DNA of 64,000 bases from Duganella guangzhouensis (GCF_009674535.1 NZ_WKJK01000009.1:60099-124098), one strand, 5' to 3'. Positions 8,142 to 17,729 are shown, counted from the stretch's first letter. Numbers and translations are program-made. The notes: generated from the letters alone by a model not told the origin.

Positions 8142-9506
8142 TCAGCCACGCTGAAACACCACTTCAACCCGCAGTCCGGGGCCATCGGCGCGGTTGGCCA
8201 GCTGAATGGCGGCCTGGTTGTAAGCCGCCGCCCGCTCCGCGATGGCCAATCCCAGCCCACTGCCCGGCTGGTCCTGCCCCGGCAGGCGGAAGAAGCGCTC
8301 GAAGACCTTGCGCTGCATCGCCGGCGCGATCCCCGGACCCTGGTCCACAACCGACAGCACCACCCGCTCGGCCGACGCCGCGATCGCCACCGTCACACGG
8401 CCCGCCGATGGCGAGTATTTAACCGCGTTGCTGACCAGGTTATCGAGCAGCGACGCCATGCTTTCCAGATGCAGCGGCAGCACGCAGTGCTCCGGCGCCT
8501 GCAATTCGATCTCGATGCCGCGCATGGCCGCCAGTTGCCCGGCCAGCGCCAGGCGGTCCGCCACCAGTTCCACCAGATCCAGCGGCAGCAGGCTGGCTTG
8601 ATCTCGGTCGCTACCCGAACGGGCCAACGCCAGCAACTGATGCACCGTATGGGTGGCGCGCGCCACGCCGGTGCGCAATCCACGGCCCGCCTCCTCTAGC
8701 CGCTCCGGCGTGCGTGCCTGCTCCAGGCTTTCGGCATTGATCTGGATGACGGAGAGCGGCGTTTTCAGTTCATGCGCGGCGTCCACCAGGAATTCCTGCT
8801 CGCGCTCCAGCCGCTCCTTGAGCCGCTCCATCAGCCGGTTGACCGCCGCCACCAGTGGCGATAATTCCTGATACGGCGACGGCGCCAGCGAACTCAAATT
8901 GGTACCGGAACGCTGCTCGATCTCGCCGACGATGCTGCGCAAAGGACGCAAGCCGGCGCGGATGATGAACCACGCCGGCAGCAGCAGGAACGGAATGCTG
9001 AACAGCAGCGGCGACAGATAGTAGCCGACGCTGGACACCTGCAGCAGCCACTCGCCTATCACCTCGGTTGTCATGCGCACCGTGACCCCGGTCGCTGGAT
9101 CGCTCTCCACCGCCACCACCCAGCCATCGCGCAGCGGCTGGCGATACGGGCCGGCGGCGGCATCGGTGGGTGGCAGCCCCGCGTCCGGCGACTGATACAG
9201 CAACCGTCCATCGCGCCACACCTGCGTCTGCAGCGCCGGGGTGTACCAGCCCAGCTCTTTGTACAGCGCGTAATGCAGCTGCTCCATCTGACGCACCACC
9301 GGCTGTATCTGCTCCGGCTGACGCCCTTCCATGGTCTGCATCACCACCAGAATCCGCAGCACACTGGCGCGCAGTTCGCGCTGCATGTCGCGCCGCTTGG
9401 CGGTGCGCGTTTCGTAGACGTCCAGCGCCAGATTGGCCAGCCACACCAGCGCCATCACCGACACGAAGCCCAGCAGCAGCCGGCGGAACAGCGAGCGGTG
9501 CGTCAT
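8142..9506 (-). CDS. Two-component sensor histidine kinase (QseC/PmrB type)
   Basis: 454 aa. A first membrane helix lies at residues about 9-27 (LLLGFVSVMALVWLANLAL), a periplasmic domain of about 130 residues follows, then a second helix near 165-185 (YLSPLLFSIPFLLLPAWFII), a HAMP linker, the dimerisation/phosphoacceptor helix with His in DAAHELKTPLS near residue 243, and an HATPase domain with N box (LLDNLVSNAVKYS), G1 (VVDQGPGIA) and G2 (GSGLGLAI). It autophosphorylates and passes the phosphate to the response regulator encoded just upstream; the two reading frames overlap by ATGA at 9503-9506. The signal is unknown; QseC/PmrB relatives sense cations, iron or quinones. Confidence 0.92.
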   Translation of the reverse strand: MTHRSLFRRLLLGFVSVMALVWLANLALDVYETRTAKRRDMQRELRASVLRILVVMQTMEGRQPEQIQPVVRQMEQLHYALYKELGWYTPALQTQVWRDGRLLYQSPDAGLPPTDAAAGPYRQPLRDGWVVAVESDPATGVTVRMTTEVIGEWLLQVSSVGYYLSPLLFSIPFLLLPAWFIIRAGLRPLRSIVGEIEQRSGTNLSSLAPSPYQELSPLVAAVNRLMERLKERLEREQEFLVDAAHELKTPLSVIQINAESLEQARTPERLEEAGRGLRTGVARATHTVHQLLALARSGSDRDQASLLPLDLVELVADRLALAGQLAAMRGIEIELQAPEHCVLPLHLESMASLLDNLVSNAVKYSPSAGRVTVAIAASAERVVLSVVDQGPGIAPAMQRKVFERFFRLPGQDQPGSGLGLAIAERAAAYNQAAIQLANRADGPGLRVEVVFQRG

Positions 9507-10159
9507 TTGTCGACCACGTAACCGACGCCGCGCACGGTGCGGATATAGCCTTCACCGATTTTCTGGCGCAGATGCGACATGTGCACGTCCAGCGCCGCGC
9601 CCTCGCTGTGCGGCAGTGCGCGCGCCTCCAGCTCGCGCCGGGTCAGCACCCGCTCCGGATAACGCATCAGCGCATGCAGCAGCGCGAATTCAGTTTTCGA
9701 CAGCACCACATTGGCGCCGCCGCGCGTTAGCAGCATGCGTTTTTCGTCCAGCACCAGATCCTTCACCTTCCACACCGGTTCACCGTTTTCGCTCCAGCCG
9801 GTGACGCGCCGCATCACCGCGCGCAGCCGCGCCAGCAGCTCGCTGACGGCAAACGGTTTAACCAGATAATCGTCGGCGCCGCGATCCAGTCCATTGAGCC
9901 GGTCCTCCAGGCTCTCGCGCGCGGTGATCACCAGCACCGGTAGCCGATGGCCGGCGGCGCGCAGCTCGCGCAGCAGGTCCATGCCGTTACCATCGGGCAG
10001 ACCGAGATCCAGCAGCGCGGCATCGAATGGCTCGCTATCCAGCCAGCGGCGTGCATCGCTGGCGCGGCGCACCCAGACCACCTCCTGCCCCGCATCCTGC
10101 AGCGACGACTGGAGCGCCCGGCCCAGTTCCAGATCATCTTCGACCAGGCATATCTTCAT
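9503..10159 (-). CDS. OmpR-family response regulator (QseB/PmrA type)
   Basis: 218 aa. Receiver domain at residues 1-118 with acidic pocket EDD (7-9), phosphoacceptor Asp51 in ALLDLGLPDG, Thr near 79 (VITARE) and Lys near 101 (DYLVKPF); winged-helix DNA-binding domain from about 125 to 218 with the typical ending HMSHLRQKIGEGYIRTVRGVGYV. It begins at ATG 10159 and is followed by the histidine kinase with a 4-nt overlap, so the pair is an operon that may extend to the PepSY and 60-aa genes. The divergent TonB receptor starts 167 nt away, making it a likely target together with the operon itself; this is inference from layout. Confidence 0.93.
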   Translation of the reverse strand: MKICLVEDDLELGRALQSSLQDAGQEVVWVRRASDARRWLDSEPFDAALLDLGLPDGNGMDLLRELRAAGHRLPVLVITARESLEDRLNGLDRGADDYLVKPFAVSELLARLRAVMRRVTGWSENGEPVWKVKDLVLDEKRMLLTRGGANVVLSKTEFALLHALMRYPERVLTRRELEARALPHSEGAALDVHMSHLRQKIGEGYIRTVRGVGYVVDK

Positions 10160-10326
10160 CTATGCGTACCTCGTGTTCTCATGGCCGATATCTACGCACT
10201 TTATTGCAACCAAGTCAATCGCCTGCGCGCCACAGTCTTAGGCAAACATTAAGGTTTCTTTTCGATTTAGTTAAGGAAGGCTGGCCAGAATCGACTAATA
10301 AATCCACCACCAGACGAGGGAGAGCA

Positions 10327-13044
10327 ATGGAACGCATGAGAACCGCACCGACGCCGATTGCATCGGCTGTCTTGATGATGTTGGCCTGTAGCGCAGGCCA
10401 GTCCTGGGCGCAGGAGGCCGACAAGCCGATGGAGCAAGTGGTGGTGTCCGGCATTCGCGCCTCGCTGGAGCAGGCGCTGACCCGCAAGCGCAACAGCGAT
10501 ACCCTGGCCGAAGTGGTGTCGGCCGAGGACATCGGCAAACTGCCGGACAAGAACGTGGCCGATGCGGTACAGCGGGTGCCGGGTGTGAACATCTCATCCT
10601 CCGCCGGCGGTGAAGGTGGCTTTGCCGAAAATGACCGGGTCAGCATACGCGGCACCAGCTCCAGTCTGACGCAAACGCTGGTAAACGGCCATGCCATCGG
10701 CACCGGCGACTGGTTTGTGCTGGACCAGGCCGGGGCGGTCGGACGCAGTGTGAGCTACGCGCTGCTGCCTTCGGAAATCGTCAGCGCCGTCACGGTACAG
10801 AAAAGCCAGCAGGCGGACATGGTCGAAGGCGGCGTGGCCGGCTCGGTCAACATTGAAACTCGCAAGCCGCTGGACTTCAAAAAGCAGTTCACCGCCGAAG
10901 CCACGGTACAAGCCATCTACGCCGACCTGCCGCGCAAGACCGATCCGCAAATGAACGCGCTGTTCGCGTGGAAGAACGACGCCAAGACCTTCGGCGTCCT
11001 GCTGCAGCTGTTTTCCGAGAAGCGCCACGAGCGGCGCGACGGCCAGGAATTCTACGGCTACGCCCCGATCGACGCGGAAAGCAACGCGGCCAAGGCCCAT
11101 CCCGAGCTGGCCGGCGTGCTGGCGCCGGCCGGCATCAGCGCCTCGCTGTTTGAGCAGGAGCGCAAGCGTACCGGCGGCGCCATTGATTTGCAATTCAAGC
11201 CATCGCGCGATTTCAGCTTCGATATCAACGGCTTTAGTTCCTCGCTGGACGCAGCCAACTACAACCGCAGCTTCTACAACAACATCGCCGGCAATCTGAA
11301 CGCGACCGATCCTGTCACCGGTGCCTCGGTCGGCGTGGTGCCATCGTCGTATGTGATCAAAAGCGGCACCCTGGTGTCGGCCACGATTCCGGCGTCGCAG
11401 TACCCGGCGGTCAGCGCCACCCAGCCGTATAACCCGTCGTTGTACGCCGCCTTCGGTGACCAGATCTACCGCCCCGGCTCCTCGTCCTCTTCGGCCTATA
11501 TCGACCTCGATGGCAGCTACCGCGTCAACGAGAACTTGCGCATCACCGGCAGCGCAGGCTATACGCGCGGTACCGGCAAGACGCCGGCGGACATCGGCTA
11601 CGAGGCCGGACTGACCGGGGTCGGCTCCAGCTACACGCTGAACGGCATGTCGCCGGCGCTGATGTCCTTCCCTGGCGCGGACACCTCCAGCTTCACCGGC
11701 TATGTGACGGCTTCCGCCTGGGGCTCGCATGTGGTCACGCTGGACACGGAAAAATACGCCCAACTGGATGGTGAGTTGCGACTGGACCGTGGCGTCATGG
11801 AGTCGGCCAAATTCGGCGTGCGCTACGCGGAGCATCACCGCAATGTGAGTCAGCCGGAGAACCGCAGCTGCGCCGTGTGCGACGGCACCACCTCCGCACC
11901 GCTGCCGCAATGGAGCGGCGCCACCTATCCGTCCAACTTCGGCAGCGGCATCAGCACCGGCGCCGGCTTCCTGCGCAACGTGTGGCAGATCGATCCGGCC
12001 GCAATCGCCGCCTGGGCGGCGCAATACGACCTGACCGGCGGCGCGACTACCCGCAACTGGGCCGGCGAGCTGGATGTGCGCGAAAAAGTCAGCGCGGCCT
12101 ACGGCATGCTGAATCTGGCGGGCGACGGCTGGCGCGGCAATGTCGGCGTGCGGCTGGTGCATACCAACCAGGCCACCATCACCAATATTCCCGGTGGCGA
12201 CAATCCGATCGGCCAGGACAACGTCAACGGCGAGTACACGCCGACGCTGAACCAGCGTAGCTACAACGACGTACTCCCCAGCGCGAACTTCAAGTTCGAT
12301 CTGTCGCCAACGCTGGTGGGCCGGGTCGCTGTGGCCAAGACCATGGCGCGCGCCGACTACAGCGCCATGGTCGGCGCGGTTACGCTGAACGATACCAATC
12401 TGACCGGCAGCAGCGGCAATCCGAATCTGAAACCGGTGCGCTCGCTCAATTACGACGCCGCGCTGGAATGGTATTTCGCACCGAAGTCGCTGCTGTCGGC
12501 GGGTGTGTTTTACATGGACATGTCGTCCTACGTCACGTACGGCACGGCCAACCTCACCTACTACAACAATTCCTTCAAGCGCTTCGACAGCTACACGATT
12601 TCGTCGCCGACCAATATCGGCGCCACCAACCGGGGCGTGGAACTGGCGTGGCAGCAGCACATCTGGGGCGGCTTTGGCGCGCTGGCCAACTACACCTACA
12701 CCGATGGCAAGGCGGACGACGGGCTGGCGGTGGTGGGCAATTCCAAAACCACCTACAATGCCGAGGCATATTACGAGGACGACAAACTGAGCGCGCGGTT
12801 GGCCTACACCTACCGTTCGGCCTTCTCCGGCGGCCTGTATAACAGCTTCCCGCAGGTGATGGCCGGCACCGGCAATCTGGCCGCATCGCTCAATTACAAG
12901 ATCAACGAGAACCTGTCGATTACCTTCGATGCGCTGAACCTCAACAACGCCGTGCTGCGCTACTACGGCATGAACAAGGACCAGCCTATCGCTTCGTACT
13001 CCAACGGTCGTCAATACTATCTGGGGCTGCGTGGAAAACTCTAA
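10327..13044 (+). CDS. TonB-dependent receptor (Caulobacter/Xanthomonas type)
   Basis: 905 aa outer-membrane active transporter. The start ATG 10327 follows a GAGGGAGAG ribosome site; the frame is open further upstream but that part is antisense to the response regulator. A signal peptide ends near SWAQ, the TonB-box-like EQVVVSGIRAS follows, then the plug domain (AEDIGKLPDKNVADAVQRVPG, RGTSSSLTQTLVNG, VEGGVAGSVNIETRKP) and a long barrel ending in YYLGLRGKL. The N-terminal wording is that of the TIGR01782-type receptors, which often import carbohydrates (GlcNAc, maltose, xylan fragments). The two downstream membrane genes, overlapping by 14 nt, resemble NagX, so an amino-sugar or chitooligosaccharide substrate is a reasonable inference, not shown. 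Confidence 0.92.
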   Translation: MERMRTAPTPIASAVLMMLACSAGQSWAQEADKPMEQVVVSGIRASLEQALTRKRNSDTLAEVVSAEDIGKLPDKNVADAVQRVPGVNISSSAGGEGGFAENDRVSIRGTSSSLTQTLVNGHAIGTGDWFVLDQAGAVGRSVSYALLPSEIVSAVTVQKSQQADMVEGGVAGSVNIETRKPLDFKKQFTAEATVQAIYADLPRKTDPQMNALFAWKNDAKTFGVLLQLFSEKRHERRDGQEFYGYAPIDAESNAAKAHPELAGVLAPAGISASLFEQERKRTGGAIDLQFKPSRDFSFDINGFSSSLDAANYNRSFYNNIAGNLNATDPVTGASVGVVPSSYVIKSGTLVSATIPASQYPAVSATQPYNPSLYAAFGDQIYRPGSSSSSAYIDLDGSYRVNENLRITGSAGYTRGTGKTPADIGYEAGLTGVGSSYTLNGMSPALMSFPGADTSSFTGYVTASAWGSHVVTLDTEKYAQLDGELRLDRGVMESAKFGVRYAEHHRNVSQPENRSCAVCDGTTSAPLPQWSGATYPSNFGSGISTGAGFLRNVWQIDPAAIAAWAAQYDLTGGATTRNWAGELDVREKVSAAYGMLNLAGDGWRGNVGVRLVHTNQATITNIPGGDNPIGQDNVNGEYTPTLNQRSYNDVLPSANFKFDLSPTLVGRVAVAKTMARADYSAMVGAVTLNDTNLTGSSGNPNLKPVRSLNYDAALEWYFAPKSLLSAGVFYMDMSSYVTYGTANLTYYNNSFKRFDSYTISSPTNIGATNRGVELAWQQHIWGGFGALANYTYTDGKADDGLAVVGNSKTTYNAEAYYEDDKLSARLAYTYRSAFSGGLYNSFPQVMAGTGNLAASLNYKINENLSITFDALNLNNAVLRYYGMNKDQPIASYSNGRQYYLGLRGKL

Positions 13045-14152
13045 ACCTGAGCGTATCCTGGCAATCGATGCCTTCCGCGGCATCACCATCCTGGTCATGA
13101 TCTTCGTGAACACGCTGGCCGGCGTGCGTGGCATGCCGGCCTGGCTCGATCACGCCCCGGCCGATGCGGACGCGATGACCTTCCCGGACGTGGTCTTCCC
13201 GGCCTTCCTGTTCATTGTCGGCATGTCGATGCCATTTGCGATGGCGCAGCGGGAAGCGGCCGGCGATCATGGTTGGCGGCTGTGGCGCCATGTGCTGGCC
13301 CGTACCGCAGGGCTGCTGGTGCTCGGGGTCTTCATGGTCAATGCCGAGGAAGGCTATAACGAGGCGGCGATGGGATTCTCCATCCATCTGTGGTCGCTGC
13401 TGTTCTACGGCTGCGCCCTGCTGGTGTGGGCGGTGTACCGCTTCCGGCGCCCGGGCGTGGCATGGGTGCTGCGCGCGCTGGGCCTGGCTGGGCTGGTGGC
13501 GCTGGCGCTGCAGTTCCGGGGCGGCCCGGACGGCAGCACGCGTCTGGCGCCGCAGTGGTGGGGCATACTGGGACTGATCGGCTGGGCGTACCTGTACAGC
13601 GCCATTGCATGGCGCCTCACACGCAGCCACCAGCTTGCGATCACTTTACTCATCCTTGCCGGTACGGCCGCATCACGCTACGAAGACGCCACCCATACAG
13701 TGATCGCACTGTGCGGGATGTTGACCGCACAGATCTTCTTCGCCGGTCACCAGCGCCAGCGATTTGCCCGCGCCTTGCTGCTGGCGGCGGGACTGGCGGT
13801 GCTGGCCTGGTTGCTACGGCCCGTATTCGGCATCTCCAAGATCCATGCCACGCCCAGCTGGGCGCTGTATAGTGCCGCCATCTGTGTGCTGTTGTTCGCC
13901 GCCCTGTACTGGATCGTGGACCTGAAGCGCTGGAGCGGATGGACCGTCTGCTTGCGTCCCGCCGCCGCCAACCCGCTGCTGGTCTACATCATCCCGTACA
14001 TCGTCTACGCCGCCATGCAGCTGCTGCACCAGTCGTTTCCCGCCGTGCTGGGAGCCGGCTGGCCAGGCTTGCTGTGGGCGATGACCTATGCGGTGATCAT
14101 CGTGGCGATGGCGGTGCCGCTCAATCGTCTGCACATCAAACTACAACTCTGA
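13031..14152 (+). CDS. DUF5009/HGSNAT-like membrane protein (NagX-like), first copy
   Basis: 373 aa polytopic membrane protein, GTG start at 13031 inside the end of the TonB receptor (14-nt overlap). It begins with RILAIDAFRGITILVMIFVN, the hallmark of the COG4299 family (heparan-alpha-glucosaminide N-acetyltransferase and bacterial NagX), followed by FPDVVFPAFLFIVGMS and about ten hydrophobic helices. The His before the DVVFP segment (WLDHAPAD) is present. Family members either acetylate a sugar across a membrane or are suspected inner-membrane carriers of GlcNAc oligomers. Being coupled to a TonB receptor suggests the inner-membrane step of the same uptake path. It is paralogous to the next gene but clearly diverged. 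Confidence 0.8.
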   Translation: MENSKPERILAIDAFRGITILVMIFVNTLAGVRGMPAWLDHAPADADAMTFPDVVFPAFLFIVGMSMPFAMAQREAAGDHGWRLWRHVLARTAGLLVLGVFMVNAEEGYNEAAMGFSIHLWSLLFYGCALLVWAVYRFRRPGVAWVLRALGLAGLVALALQFRGGPDGSTRLAPQWWGILGLIGWAYLYSAIAWRLTRSHQLAITLLILAGTAASRYEDATHTVIALCGMLTAQIFFAGHQRQRFARALLLAAGLAVLAWLLRPVFGISKIHATPSWALYSAAICVLLFAALYWIVDLKRWSGWTVCLRPAAANPLLVYIIPYIVYAAMQLLHQSFPAVLGAGWPGLLWAMTYAVIIVAMAVPLNRLHIKLQL

Positions 14153-14157
14153 ACACT

Positions 14158-15219
14158 ATGCGCATCACCTCTATCGACGCCGTGCGTGGCCTGACTGTGG
14201 CAGCCATGCTGCTGGTGAACGACGCCGGCGACTGGTCTCACGTCTATCCCTGGCTGGAGCACGCGGAATGGCACGGCTGCACGCCCGCCGATCTGATTTT
14301 CCCGGTGTTTATGCTGATCGTCGGCGTCTCGCTCCAGCTTGCGCTGAGCCGTCAATTTGAAACGGCGACACCGCCCCAGGCCATGGCGCGCGCAGTCCTG
14401 CTGCGCGGTGCGCGCATTCTGCTGCTGGGGATTGCGCTCAACGCCGCCGCCGCGCTACTGCTGCATGACCGCGAGATGCGCCTGCCCGGCGTATTGCAAA
14501 GGATAGGCATCTGCTTTGCCGCCGGTGGCCTGATAGCGATCTGCCTGCGCAGCGCGCGCCTTCAATGGGCGCTGTTGGCAGCCATCCTGCTCGGTTATTG
14601 GGCGCTACTGCTTAATACAGGAGGGCTGGAGCCCGGCGCCAATCTGGCCGACCGCATCGATACCGCGCTGCTGGGACATTTCGCCTACCAATACAACCCG
14701 ACCACCGGCCTGGCCCACGATCCCGAAGGTGTACTGGGCACGCTGCCGGCGCTGGGCACGGTGCTGCTGGGATTACGTGCGGGCGATTGGCTACGCGGCC
14801 GCCGGATTGGCATACTGGCTATCGCGGGAATCGCGGCGATGCTGATTGGCGCCACCTGGTCGCTGCTACTCCCATTGAACAAGCAGTTGTGGACCTCGTC
14901 GTTTGTGCTGTGGAGCGGCGGATTCGGCATGTTGCTGATCGCCCTGGCCGCGTATTTGATCGACGCGCGAGGCTGGCCGCCGCTGGGCCGCGCGATGGGT
15001 GTCAACGCCATCACCGCCTATGCTGGCTCCTGGCTGGCGACCTGCCTGCTATCGGCCGGCGGCGTACTAGGTCCGCTGTACGAACATGTGTTCCGCGTCC
15101 CCCTGGCGCCGCTGTTCGGACCGGAATTCGCATCAATGGCGTTCGCCGCCGCCTTCACCGCCGTGTTCTGGCTGGCGATGGCCTATGCCTGGCGACGCGG
15201 CTGGCGCATCACAATCTAG
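14158..15219 (+). CDS. HGSNAT-like membrane protein (NagX-like), second copy
   Basis: 353 aa, start ATG 14158 only 5 nt after the preceding stop. It opens with MRITSIDAVRGLTVAAMLLV and carries LEHAEWHGCTPADLIFPVF followed by LIVGVSLQLALS, closer to the classical HGSNAT signature (H-x2-W-x-G-x4-DL-x-FP) than its upstream neighbour. Later family marks: LPGVLQRIGICFA, YNPTTGLAHDPEGVLGTLPA, and ANAITAY-like GVNAITAYAGSW. About ten transmembrane segments. It probably acts with the first copy and the TonB receptor in uptake or acetylation of an N-acetylated sugar. An upstream in-frame extension to 13939 lies inside the previous gene and is not coding. Confidence 0.85.
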   Translation: MRITSIDAVRGLTVAAMLLVNDAGDWSHVYPWLEHAEWHGCTPADLIFPVFMLIVGVSLQLALSRQFETATPPQAMARAVLLRGARILLLGIALNAAAALLLHDREMRLPGVLQRIGICFAAGGLIAICLRSARLQWALLAAILLGYWALLLNTGGLEPGANLADRIDTALLGHFAYQYNPTTGLAHDPEGVLGTLPALGTVLLGLRAGDWLRGRRIGILAIAGIAAMLIGATWSLLLPLNKQLWTSSFVLWSGGFGMLLIALAAYLIDARGWPPLGRAMGVNAITAYAGSWLATCLLSAGGVLGPLYEHVFRVPLAPLFGPEFASMAFAAAFTAVFWLAMAYAWRRGWRITI

Positions 15220-15284
15220 AAGAGGGTCGGCCGGGATTACGAATTTTTTCGCAGAAGATGCAGCAGGGTCTTGGGGAGCGCGAA

Positions 15285-16292
15285 TTAGCCACGCATACGT
15301 GCTGGCGCCGGATCCTCTTCGCCCTGCTGCGCTGGCGGGACTGTTGGCGCAGCGGAGCTGCGGCGGCTAAAGCTTTGCTTCAAACGGCCCAGCAAACCCG
15401 CCACACTGGCCAGGCCCAGCAGCGACAGCAAGCCATTGATCAATGTGACTCCTTCCGTGGCAGCTTTGATGAGCCTGATAGATTTCTGCCACAGCGTCTG
15501 CGGCGCCGCCTCCACCGCAATGCTCTCATGCACGCTTGGGAATGCATCTTGGTCGACGCCACGGTCGATGCTGGCTTGCAGCACCAGCTTGAGTGCGGCG
15601 CTGCCGCTGGCATGCTTGGGTGTCACGGACCAGTCCCAGCGGGCCATGCCTTCGTTGATCAGGGATTTGCCGGCTGGCCCTGAGGGAATAATAATGAAGT
15701 CGGCTTCGTTGCCGCTTAAGGTCGCAGTCATATGCTGTCCCACATACACCTGGTCGCGGCCACGCACTTGCTCTCCCCCAGCCGCAGGGTCTTTTGCTCC
15801 AGGCTTCACCTCGATTTTGATATTGTCGCTGTCCATCTGCAAGGCTTCGGCCAGCTTTGCCTTCAACTGATCCGCAGGCATGTTCAAGGCGATCCATAAA
15901 TCCACGCGTGAGGCGACGCCCTCTGTCATTTTGGCTGGAATATGAAACGCCATGCTGCCGTTGGGCGAGACTTCGCCAGCCGCTGGCGGTTGAGCAGGAA
16001 GAGACGCTGGCGGCGGGTTGGGCACTTTCCTTCCGTCATGGCTCGCGCGCGGCGGAGGGCGTGAACCTGTCACTAGTACTGGGTTGATAATGGGCGTCGC
16101 CACGATGCGCGGCGGCGCTGACGGATCTGGCGCAGCCAACGGCGTCGGTTGTGGCGACGGTTCGCTAGCAACGGGAGCGGGTGCTGGCGCGAGCGACGCA
16201 AGTTCGGACGAGCCGCTGATTTGCGTGGCGCAGGACGACAGCAAACACATTGCGGCAACGAGAGCGAATGATCTGAAAATAGCCAGTTTCAC
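15285..16292 (-). CDS. Proline-rich lipoprotein with C-terminal membrane helix, unknown function
   Basis: 335 aa, GTG start at 16292 with GGAGG before it. Signal peptide with lipobox LLSSC (Cys21), then a proline/alanine-rich region (about 33-110), then a compact domain (about 115-275) with VASRVDLWIALNM, GNEADFIIIPSGPAGK, MARWDWSVTPKHASGSAAL and VHESIAVEA, then a hydrophobic helix at about 285-310 (LINGLLSLLGLASVAGLLG) and a basic, proline-containing tail. Both a lipid anchor and a C-terminal helix would make an unusual two-ended membrane attachment. The W-x-W-x-V-T-P block followed by a helix recalls a beta-sandwich seen next to membrane segments in some bacterial sensor or effector proteins, a memory I cannot verify here. 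I do not know its function. Confidence 0.65.
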   Translation of the reverse strand: MKLAIFRSFALVAAMCLLSSCATQISGSSELASLAPAPAPVASEPSPQPTPLAAPDPSAPPRIVATPIINPVLVTGSRPPPRASHDGRKVPNPPPASLPAQPPAAGEVSPNGSMAFHIPAKMTEGVASRVDLWIALNMPADQLKAKLAEALQMDSDNIKIEVKPGAKDPAAGGEQVRGRDQVYVGQHMTATLSGNEADFIIIPSGPAGKSLINEGMARWDWSVTPKHASGSAALKLVLQASIDRGVDQDAFPSVHESIAVEAAPQTLWQKSIRLIKAATEGVTLINGLLSLLGLASVAGLLGRLKQSFSRRSSAAPTVPPAQQGEEDPAPARMRG

Positions 16293-16440
16293 GACATCCT
16301 CCGGTAAAGCATGTCATTTTGCGCTTTTAATCAGTTATATTTCCTCTCGAATTGTCACTTTTACACGAAATTACGAAGCGCTGTCCAATCCGTCCCCCTT
16401 AGCTGCGCGGCGCTTGCTTGCCTGAAATATACGCGAAATT

Positions 16441-17667
16441 CTAGAAGCGCCAGCGCAGAGACACCGTCAGGCTGCGATCCGTCTGCTGCGGCGACGTGGC
16501 GATCAGGCTGCGCGCGGCACGATCGCTGCGCACCCAAAGCGCCTCCGTCATCAGCGACAGGCTGTCGGACAACGCCAAGTCATACGCCAGCGCCAAGCCG
16601 TCGCCGTCCTCGTTATTCGGGTCCGATGGCAGGATGTCGTGCTCGCGGGTCAGGAAACGATCGTAACGAACCGCCGCCGTACCGCTACCCAGCGGGTGAC
16701 TGGCTAGCACATACCAGGACTGAAAGGTGACGGCCACCGCATTCGGTCCCATCAAGGTATCGCCACGCATCGCCTGCGCCAGCAACTCCCACTCTCCGCG
16801 CGGACGCCATACCGCGCTGACATGGTTGAAACGGGTGCGCCAACTGTACTGCCAGTCCTTCACCACCATGGGGTCGCCGAGATTGTCGTAATGCAGTGCG
16901 GCCAGCTCCAGCACGGAGCCGAAATTCAGATTGGCACCGGCATAGTAGCCCAGCCGGCCGTCGATTTCGCGGTATGGATGGATGTCGCGCCACTGACGCG
17001 GGATGGCTCCGGTGCGCCGGTACACCGGCAGGTCAGCCAGCTTCACAGTATCGTTAAGGCCACCAATACGGTCACTGATCGACCAGCCGCGCCACGCCAG
17101 CAGTGTGCCGGTAGGGTCGTTGCCGGTAAAAACAGCGGCCAATACACCGACGTCGTAAGGCGCATCACTGTAGCGGCCCAGCCGGCGGGCGCTCCACTCC
17201 AACCCCTTGGTGCGCACCTCTTCGCCTATCCAGCTGTTGATGGCGGAACTGGAAATGGTGTGCCTGGGGACCCAGCCCACGCTGTCGTAATCGATTTCGA
17301 CGCTGGTGGGCGGAAAAAAGAAACCGGCCTTGACGCGGGTTTTCCACGCGCCCGACGGCAGTGGATTCCAACTCAGGAAAGCCTCGCGCACATCGACCAC
17401 GCCGCGATGCTGCTGATCGGCGCTCAGCTCCAGGCTGGCGGAGAAGCTGTCGCTAATATCCGCATCGCCACGCAGCACGGCCTGGCCTATGCTCAGCAGC
17501 GGCGAGCCGCTGTCGTAGCGCAGCTTGCCCAGGCCGCTGTCGAGGAAACTGCGATCGCTGTCCGCATCGACCGCGCGCACATCGACCAGACCACGCCATT
17601 CGGCGCCCTGAGCGATGTCGACGACCAGCGCCAGCAATATGCACGAGGAATATCGGAGTAGTTGCAT
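16441..17667 (-). CDS. Putative outer-membrane beta-barrel protein (porin-like)
   Basis: 408 aa. The chosen start, ATG 17667, gives a signal peptide (MQLLRYSSCILLALVVDIAQ then GAEW); the frame is open to 17916 but that part has no signal-like sequence and overlaps the divergent gene at 17779. Its ribosome site is weak. The mature part alternates polar and hydrophobic residues as in barrels (WKTRVKAGFFFPPTSVEIDYD, LGYYAGANLNFGSVLELAALHY, GTAAVRYDRFLTREHD) and ends in SLTVSLRWRF, whose final aromatic residue fits the BAM recognition signal. Asp-rich loop DPNNEDGDG lies near 365. It could be a selective porin; substrate unknown. Confidence 0.7.
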   Translation of the reverse strand: MQLLRYSSCILLALVVDIAQGAEWRGLVDVRAVDADSDRSFLDSGLGKLRYDSGSPLLSIGQAVLRGDADISDSFSASLELSADQQHRGVVDVREAFLSWNPLPSGAWKTRVKAGFFFPPTSVEIDYDSVGWVPRHTISSSAINSWIGEEVRTKGLEWSARRLGRYSDAPYDVGVLAAVFTGNDPTGTLLAWRGWSISDRIGGLNDTVKLADLPVYRRTGAIPRQWRDIHPYREIDGRLGYYAGANLNFGSVLELAALHYDNLGDPMVVKDWQYSWRTRFNHVSAVWRPRGEWELLAQAMRGDTLMGPNAVAVTFQSWYVLASHPLGSGTAAVRYDRFLTREHDILPSDPNNEDGDGLALAYDLALSDSLSLMTEALWVRSDRAARSLIATSPQQTDRSLTVSLRWRF

Positions 17668-17729
17668 TCCGACATCATACGTCAGTTTTGACGGGGCATC
17701 GCATGCCGCTGCGCATGCCCATGATTCGC

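Noticed and set aside
10594..13134. 846-codon open frame on the minus strand opposite the TonB receptor
   Set aside because: The sense frame encodes a complete receptor with all motifs. The antisense protein is Arg/His/Gly-rich as expected from complementing GC-rich codons, and it has no ribosome site.
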